Origin: Phyto melanocephala
Taxonomy: Eukaryota; Arthropoda; Insecta; Diptera; Rhinophoridae
Assembly (NCBI GenBank): GCA_941918925.1
Contig: OW799236.1
Location: forward strand, 83,912,213-83,976,212
Direction: 5' to 3'
Length of the DNA: 64,000 nucleotides
Both the position numbers and the translations under genes were made by a program. Positions 57,213-64,000 of this stretch are shown here, one piece after another (position 1 is the first letter of the stretch; each line of letters opens with the position of its first letter). The notes beneath the pieces were generated by a model that was not told where the DNA came from, made no database searches, and was given only the letters and a program-made list of their open reading frames with translations.

Positions 57213-57500
57213 CTTAGGGTGTCCCGGTGGACTAGCCAGTAGTGTGCTGGTCTGCTAGTTTAGGGGTTAAACTTAAACTTAAATCGACCCAATCCGTGCC
57301 ACTCTTTTACCATCTCCGCAATATTACACATTTTCGATATCTTGTTTATTTTACGTTAATTTTTTCTTTTTCTCCTATTTTCTTTTTCTTGGCACTACAG
57401 ACAGACAGACATCGACTGTAAATTCGAAAATGTAAAAACATTCACTACTCCAGTGACCAACAACCTGAGTAAGCTACAGGCTATAAAATTAGAAAAAGAA
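57213..57500 (+). repeat. Decayed tRNA-like SINE relic
   Basis: TGTCCCGGTGGACTAGCCAG at 57217 resembles the tRNA-like head seen on the minus strand at 1288-1385, including an A-box-like TGGACTAGCCAGTAG. The B box is not intact: GGGGTTAAACTTAAACTT stands where GGGTTCGATTCC is expected. A short ACAG repeat (57398-57412) follows further on. Confidence 0.4.
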
Positions 57501-57509
57501 GCAAATGAA

Positions 57510-58650
57510 AAGAGTTTAGTTTAAATTAAAAAAAAAGAAAAAATATACAAAAAAAAACGGCGGCCAATTCAAATTTGTTGTTTGGTTAACATTAACATTT
57601 TGGAAGTTAAAAACTTTATGTGATAGAAAAAAATGTATGCGAAACTCCTTATTGCTGCTATATGGACTTAAACTGTTTCTTATAACACTAACAACTACTT
57701 ATAACAACAAATATTAAGCAGGTTTTAACATATGAGTTTTTATTTCTTTCCAGACCATAAATTGGCCAGAGCAAAAAAAAATAAATATTTAGCTTTCAGC
57801 TGTAGAATAAAATAAAAAATAAATAAAATATTAAACACTTGATAGAAATGCAGTTACGATGCGGGTGTGGAGTCAATAGTTTGTGAAAATACATGTAAAA
57901 AAAAAATAATGTGTTAAGATATGAGTGAGCTACATATGTGTGAAATACACGAATAAAAAATACAAAACAATAATCACGAAAGAAAATCTTTAACTTACTT
58001 GACATTCGATATATTTAATATTATTATGATCCCATACTATGCATGAGTAGACGAAGTCCATTTACTTCTGAAAGTCCTCTCAGTGGCTAAAAAGGTAAAT
58101 GGACCAAGATGAGAATCAAATCTGACCAGGATAAAAATCAAAGAAGACGATGTTTGCCAGAATATGACTTAATATTACCGGGAGAGCAGCGAATGATAGT
58201 TTGCAAATTTCTAGCACTGGCTCGGAATAGACTTGGGATCACATTAAGTGTAAATGCTATGAGACTTATCAGGACGTTGTGATACGGGTTATGGACAACT
58301 TGCAGCCAATAGTTTAAATTTCTTCAAATATAGAGCCAAAACTTGCATGACTTAGTAAAACTTAAAATCATTTGAGAATGATAGAGGTTAAGAGAGAAGT
58401 GGTTTGTGGTAAAGGTAAAGCATTGGTTCCTTTGTCAAACCTAAAAAAATAAAAATAAAAATTGATTATTGCGGAGAAAGAATGAGAGCTATAATAAATG
58501 GCCAGATTTTAAAAATCAGATAATAATAGATATACAGAAGGTATTATCCTTAAGGTGCGTACAATGAACCATTCTGATTATTCCTAAAATACAGGAGTGA
58601 TCATAAAAAGGATAAAGGAGGTGGGTAATAGACTTCTTCCTTTCGTAATA
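57510..58650. other. Unassigned AT-rich DNA
   Basis: Nothing recognised; the frame 57796-58005 (minus) is low-complexity aromatic sequence. Confidence 0.45.
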
Positions 58651-58657
58651 GCTTCTA

Positions 58658-58690
58658 AAGGGTCCGCCAAATAACTTTTTTTTAAATGGT
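58658..58690 (-). mobile_element. Single end of the deleted mariner family
   Basis: AAGGGTCCGCCAAATAACTT at 58658 after TA matches the terminal repeat of the copies at 3087, 9333, 13227 and 62036. Similarity stops after about 30 bases and no second end is seen, so this is a fragment. Confidence 0.7.
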
Positions 58691-58770
58691 ATAAAAAAAA
58701 AGTGTAGGGAATTAAAAAAAATGATTTTAAGCCACAATTTATATAAGAATGTAGCAAAAACTTGTATACG

Positions 58771-59595
58771 TCTGTAAAATTTAAAATTCTAGCGTTGTTG
58801 CAAATTTTTTTACATTCGGTACAAGGACATGACTACCTCCCATACATCCTTTTTTTAAAAAAAACTATGTTTTAAAAGAATTTATGATTAGAATACACTA
58901 AAAATTAATAACTGATTCTCAAATAATGCGTTATAGATCTGTTGTAAATTTAATTTTATTCGGTACATTAATTTCTATAAAAATGAGAAAATATGATGGT
59001 GGTACTAAGTAAAATTTAACCTAAATGCTTTGCTTTTTTTTTCTTATTATATAATTTTTAGCTTTTATCCGATTTCAGTTCAATATAGATTAAAAATTTT
59101 GTTATCAAATGGACTTTACAATAGAATTACAAAACTATGGATTTTGTTATTTACTGTGGTACAAAACATCTTCCGAAGTGACAATAATTTGTGATAAACA
59201 GTAAAATTTTCATAATATCTTAGCTTTGTTCTACTATAACTCAAGTTTATTTTATCCAATTAGCCCCTATTGGACGAGTAATTTAGCATCCTTTAAAACA
59301 AGATATAATTAATTTTAATTGAGCCAGCATTTGACTGTGGATAGCGGGTGAAAGGGAAGTATATATCGAAAACTACATATGTACCATTATGTTGTAAATG
59401 TGACGAATTTAAAAATTTTATCTGTCTGTAAAATTTTACATGCTAGCGTTGTTGTAAACGGTGCAAGGACATGACTACCTCCCATATATCCAGTTATTAA
59501 AACTCAATTTTAGCTATAGTTTTGATTAGAATGCACTAAAATTCCGTAAATAATGAATTTAGTTTTGCTGTGAATTTTGTTTCATTTGGTGCATC
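58771..59595. repeat. Diverged direct repeat, two units about 650 bp apart
   Basis: The units run at 58771-58975 and 59425-59595. Both contain TCTGTAAAATTT, CTAGCGTTGTTG, CAAGGACATGACTACCTCCC, GATTAGAATNCACTAAAA and a closing TTTGGTGCAT/TTCGGTACAT block. Units differ by substitutions and indels. The intervening 450 bases are unrelated AT-rich sequence. The nature of the repeat is unknown. Confidence 0.6.
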
Positions 59596-59711
59596 TACCA
59601 TACCTTTGCTTAAACACTAACTTTTACTTGCATTTAAGATTTTAACTTTTCAACAAAATTGCTATATATTATTCCTTGTGTATATATGATATAGTGTATG
59701 AAATAATTCCA

Positions 59712-61484
59712 TTTTTATACCCGCCTCCAAAAAAATGGTGGGGTTATATTCATTTTGTCATTCCGTTTTTAACACATCGGGGTTTGATTTTATGACGATC
59801 TAGCTATGTCCGTTTGTCCGTATATCCGTCTGTTGAAAGCACGATAGAGGTCGTACCGAAAAAGCTAGGGGGCTCAAATTTTGCCAGAATCTTTCTTATG
59901 GACAAGGTTTGTTTGATATTGGGCTGAATCGAAATATTAGGAACAGAGTTATAGCGCGTAATGCGAGAGTAGGTCGAAAAAGCCATGTTCTTCGCACATC
60001 GAATTAAATGCAATTGTGTCCAAACGCATTAACGTACAGTCATGAAACTTCGAATATATATTTCTCGAGCCAAAACAATATTTATTCCCAAAAATTCAAA
60101 TCTATACATTAGGAAAGGAGTTTTAGATCAAAATGTACGAACATTTATACCGCGCAGTGTATTTTCCAGTATATTTAAAATTTAAAACCTAATAGAACGA
60201 TTCTAAAATTTTGTTTCTTGGTGAGAGGCTTTATTTTAATGGAAAATCAATGTGACACGCCCACTTTTACGCCCACCTCCCATATAACGTTTTACCTAAA
60301 ATGAATATAATTTCTTTATGAATAAAGATTTTGGAATAATAAAGGACTATATTGAAATACCTAAGTTGTTTTCATTAGCAGAAATAACTTTGACACGCCT
60401 ACTTTAACGCCCACTTTTCACGTTATCTGTCGTTAATGAAATTAAAAAAACCAATAAAACCGACAAAATTAGAGGTATGATGATAAATTTTTTACGTTTA
60501 TCCTTCTAGTCAATGTCAATAAAGTGACACGCCCACCTCCCATATAACGGTTTATCTTAAATTCATGTTATTTCTCTATTGACAAAGTTTTTGGAAAAAT
60601 AAAGGACTATATTGAAATACCTTAGTTGTATTTATTAGCAGAAATTTTATTGACACGCCTACTTTAAAGCCCATTTTCATTGAAAGACTAACTTTACGAA
60701 AACATTTTACTAGCATATCGAAGTTTGAACGGGTGGTTAAATTTTAAGGGCCGATGTTGAATTTAAATAAAACACAAATTATTTAGGAAATTACTATCAT
60801 TTCTTTTTTTAATGATAATATTTGTATGGCTCAATTATGTATGAAACAAAGTATCGGCCAAATGGCCCCTCCCCCCAACCTCGGCGCCACACCTTTATGC
60901 GATGGTCCAAATTTTCAATGACAATGTTGATGCTCAATTGTTGGGCACGATGATGAGTCGAGGTTGACTGCTCTTTTGCCAGACTAACGCGAAAAACAGC
61001 AATGTTTTCCGTTCAACGAACTAAGAAGTCATACACATGTTTTCACATTTCATACAGACCTGTTTTGCTGAAATTTAAATTTTTTTCACAATTCTCCCCA
61101 TTGTGGACGAATTTATGTTGACCAAAGTAATCACGAAGTGCACAAAATGCATTTTGGTTTGAACGCATATTTTAATAAAAAACCTGAATAACTTTAACGC
61201 GTTGCTCATTTGCGTATCTTTCCACTGTTCAAATTGAGTAAGTTTGAGATTGAGAAATGTCAAGTGAAATGCAGAAAACAAATTTAAAGACTAGGTGTAG
61301 TTCACATTCTACATGGGCCCTTAAAATTTAACCACCCTCTACAAAGAAAGTGATACATATTTTATTATAAAGAGATTATTCCATAGCGATTAACAAAATA
61401 ATAAATATTGTGCTTGAAATGTACACAAAATTGGTGGTGGGTATAAAAGATTCGGCACAGCTGAATATAGTGCTTTTACTTGTT
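59712..61484. mobile_element. Long DINE-1/Helitron-like element C
   Basis: The start TTTTTATACCCGCCTCC pairs imperfectly with GGTGGGGTTATA. The end ATTCGGCACAGCTGAAT...GCTTTTACTTGTTT has one change in the palindrome. Two tandem units (anchors 60270 and 60531) replace the three in element A, which explains the shorter length. The TAGACCCCATAAAGTAT segment near the start is deleted. A mariner passenger is present at 60729-61339. Confidence 0.75.
60729..61339 (-). mobile_element. Deleted mariner passenger inside DINE-like element C
   Basis: The ends ACGGGTGGTTAAATTTTAAG and CCTTAAAATTTAACCACCCTC are inverted. The left TA is lost; TA follows the right end. The minus strand 61281-61075 is open and reads EQWKDTQMSNALKLFRFF, the N-terminal transposase segment, as in copies at 15125 and 51854. 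The catalytic core is absent. Confidence 0.75.
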
Positions 61485-61489
61485 TTTTT

Positions 61490-62035
61490 ATAACCTAGGA
61501 AATATGACTCAAGAAATGAATGCAATTTTTATATTTCCGCCAAAAAATTCTAAGATTTCTTTGTAGATTCTGTTAAAGCACTCCAAAACGTACTAATATC
61601 TTAAATAAAAATTTAGCTATTCTTAAAAATAGTTAATTATACTCTGCCAAACTTTAGAAATTTCGGGGACTTCCAATAAAAAATCTGAAATTTTACGATA
61701 ATATAAAAATTTTTCTCAGTAGTATTGCTTACCAGCAATCATTTCCTTTTTTTGTGTGTTAGTGGTAAACAAAAATGCTATTTTGAACAGAATATATTAA
61801 GAAATGAATTTTTGGCAATTTTTTTAGTAAAACAGGTAAAAGTCGTTTTTTTATTGAACAGTTTATCTCTAAAATTGTTTGACTTTGGTGCCCTTCACTG
61901 TAAACAAAAAGTGAAAATTATGAATTCTACTTACAAATCTTTTTAAGGTAATTTGTTAGCTTTACAAAAATCTATATTACATAATAATTCTTTACACTTT
62001 ATTAATCTTTAGTTTTGCATATGGGACAGAGCACT
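61490..62035. other. Unassigned AT-rich DNA
   Basis: The frame 61725-61946 (plus, 73 codons) has no known motif. Confidence 0.45.
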
Positions 62036-62515
62036 GTGCGTCCTGTTGAAACCAAATGTTGTTAATATCATCCTCTTAAATTTTTGTGAACAAAAATTCG
62101 TTCAACATGATCCGATAACGATCGCCATTGACTTCGGCCACTCCTTGCTAATTTTCGAAGAAAAATGGCCCAATTATGCCTCTGGACCAAAATCCGCACC
62201 AAACAGTGACTCGTTTTGGGTGTATCGGCTTTTCAATGAATGCGTGCGGGTTTTCTGTGCCCCAAATTCCACAATTTTGCTTGTTTACATACCCTCCAAG
62301 ATCAAAATGAGCATCATCTGAAAAGATGATTTTTTTTGGCAAAATCGGCCAAAGTAATGTCGCAATATTTCCCAGCGTTGTTCAAGCGTATACACAACCA
62401 TATTCGTTCAGCGGAAGGATACAACTAATTATCTGTCAAATCAGACATGAGCTAAGTGTTACCATTTACGAAATAAGCAGTAGTGGAAAAAATAAACGTT
62501 AGATGGCGGACCCTT
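62036..62515 (-). mobile_element. Internally deleted mariner/Tc1-like element, copy 5, one end missing
   Basis: The right end is complete (ATGGCGGACCCTT ending at 62515, then TA). The left end and the last part of the coding are replaced by unrelated sequence before about 62036. On the minus strand, 62342-62148 is open with KKIIFSDDAHFDLGGYVNKQ, NPHAFIEKPIHPKRVTVWCG and FWSRGIIGPFFFEN. A MVVYTLEQRWEIL-type start region lies at 62400-62345, joined to the catalytic part at the same deletion junction as in the other copies and out of frame with it. Confidence 0.8.
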
Positions 62516-62519
62516 TATT

Positions 62520-63665
62520 ATCAACCAAATTCTGAAATATGATTTATTGTAGAGAGTCTGTAAGTATGTCGTTCTCTGTATACAGTCTCACATAAACAAC
62601 AACATGTAACCTGAAGCCAAAAATAGTGAATGAAAAAAAATAAACTTTACCTAAAAGTACCAAATATGACCTGTTTAATATTTTTTATTTTGTTTAACAA
62701 ATATCCCATTTTAAATATAGCAATTCTGTTTTGTAAAAAATGTATTATAAAACCTTTCATAAATTTTATTAATTACCCATGTTTGATTTTAAACATTTCA
62801 CAATAAATAATTTATTTCACACATTTTAATCTGTTTAGGCAAATCTACTCAAACTTAAACACATTTTAGCACTTTTCTTATCAAACATATACGATCTTAT
62901 TAAATCATTAAAATTGGATTGTAACAAGTTAAAAATTAAATGAAAATTTATTTCAAAAGAAACATTTATTCCAAATCGTTTAACGATACGTTTACGCAAA
63001 TGATATATAAAAGTCCAAGTTAGTTGGACAGAGGGGGGAAAAAATGCGCACAAATGTTTTAAATTATATTACGTGATATCTTAAAACAACTCATAAATAA
63101 TTTTTGGCGTTCGTACAATAACAAAAATTAAAGTATATTTTGAATCCTGTTTTTGCCCCACACTCATAGCGAACAATTTATTCAGTCAAATATTATGTGC
63201 GTTTGTTTAAATTTATGCCTGTAAGATTTTATTGATTTAGTTAAGACCAACCTGCATTTTAAGCATGCGTCTATATTTAAAATGTGGTACTAATATGGTT
63301 ATTGGTTTATTGCTTTTAAATCATTTAATGTTGCCAATTATAACAGCTTTTAATAGTTTTACATAAATTTTGTTACAAGTTAAATGTTGGTGCTATTTCT
63401 TATTTCTTATTTATTTTTTTTTGTCTAAATTTATATATAAATTTTCTTTAGTTGAAGTTGGTTTTTAAATAGTGTAGTGTGACTTCGGAGATTAAAGGAA
63501 AAGCTAATGTTCAGTTTGTAGTGTAATATGATACAGTGTTTGTCTTTTATATCTTAAGTTTATGCTTATATAATCGCAAAATTTATCAGATCAAGATAAA
63601 GAAATCTGTACATGTTTTGTTTTTAGAAAAAAGCAAGAAGTGCTTTTTTTGCAGATATTAGAAAA
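62520..63665. other. Unassigned AT-rich DNA
   Basis: No gene or transposon end recognised; the frame 62835-63053 (minus, 72 codons) has no motif. Confidence 0.5.
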
Positions 63666-63671
63666 AAAATT

Positions 63672-64000
63672 GAGAGTGCTATATTTGCCGTAATAAATCT
63701 GATAATACCCTTCACCATAAAATAAATGTTGATAAAAAGTTAATATTTAGTGTTGATTTGGACAATTTATGGCATAACTATCACATATAATTTGTGTCAA
63801 TAATAACAAATATGGTATTTTTGAGGGTAAACATATGTCATCATATTTCAGTATTCGGTAAACGCCAAAATTTTTTAAACGCTAAAATAATGTGGAATTT
63901 TGTGCTTAAAAAAAGGTTTTGGAGAAAGTCTGATAACCTTCTTTATTTTATTTTATAACCGGCTGCTAAAAGTTATCAGTTATTGGTAGAAGCTTACGAT
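63672..64000. mobile_element. Start of another DINE-1-like element, cut by window end
   Basis: GAGAGTGCTATATTTGCCGTAATAAATCTGATAATACCCTTCACC is recognisable in short pieces (GTGCTATATT, AATCTGATAATACCCTTCAC) as the AAGTAAxAGTGCTATATTCGG... end of the D-type copies, with a damaged palindrome. The remainder runs off the window. Confidence 0.5.

Overview
The window looks like non-coding DNA from a brachyceran fly, most likely a calyptrate such as a blow fly or house-fly relative. This is inferred from the strong AT richness, the lack of any long open reading frame, the dipteran DINE-1/INE-1-like (Helitron-related) repeats with their GTCCGTCTGTCCGTCTG-type stretches, and the dense load of degraded mariner, LINE, Helitron, piggyBac and hAT remnants. 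I find no host exon, no intact protein gene, no intact tRNA or rRNA gene and no CRISPR. Nearly everything I can name is a dead or non-autonomous transposable element. The longest open frame (171 codons) is a broken retrotransposon gag.

Layout. 1-3 kb: unassigned AT-rich DNA, a tRNA-derived SINE, a gag remnant and the end of a DINE-like repeat. 3-9.9 kb: an internally deleted mariner/Tc1-like element (3087-3634), the 3' part of a Helitron with 122-bp tandem repeats (5750-6300), a fuller mariner relic (about 6985-8149) and a second copy of the deleted element (9333-9891). 10.9-16 kb: a complete but dead mariner with a TA duplication (10970-12020), a foldback MITE, another mariner relic, and a third deleted copy (13227-15919) split by a 2.1-kb DINE-like element that itself contains a deleted mariner. 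16-22 kb: three LINE fragments, a DINE-like copy and two mariner relics. 24-28 kb: mariner relics, a DINE-like copy holding a 289-bp Helitron, and a 313-bp MITE with a TTA duplication. 29-35 kb: an 851-bp inverted-repeat element with repeated CGTACG-type motifs and several mariner relics. 37-41 kb: mariner ends and an RTE-like LINE. 41.7-45.8 kb: a nest of DINE-like, mariner, piggyBac, DINE-like, mariner and Helitron pieces. 47-52.6 kb: a LINE relic next to a hAT-like element with an imperfect 8-bp duplication, then a second long DINE-like element. 53-64 kb: a 242-bp inverted repeat, a LINE 3' end with an AAAT tail, a SINE relic, a diverged direct repeat, a third long DINE-like element and a last deleted mariner copy.

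The pieces do not form a pathway. They record successive invasions. Two points stand out. At least four copies of one mariner derivative share the same internal deletions, so a MITE-like family arose and spread. Three long DINE-like elements carry the same deleted mariner at the same place, so a dead DNA transposon was copied as a passenger of a Helitron-related element. All family names rest on motifs read by eye; no database search was possible.
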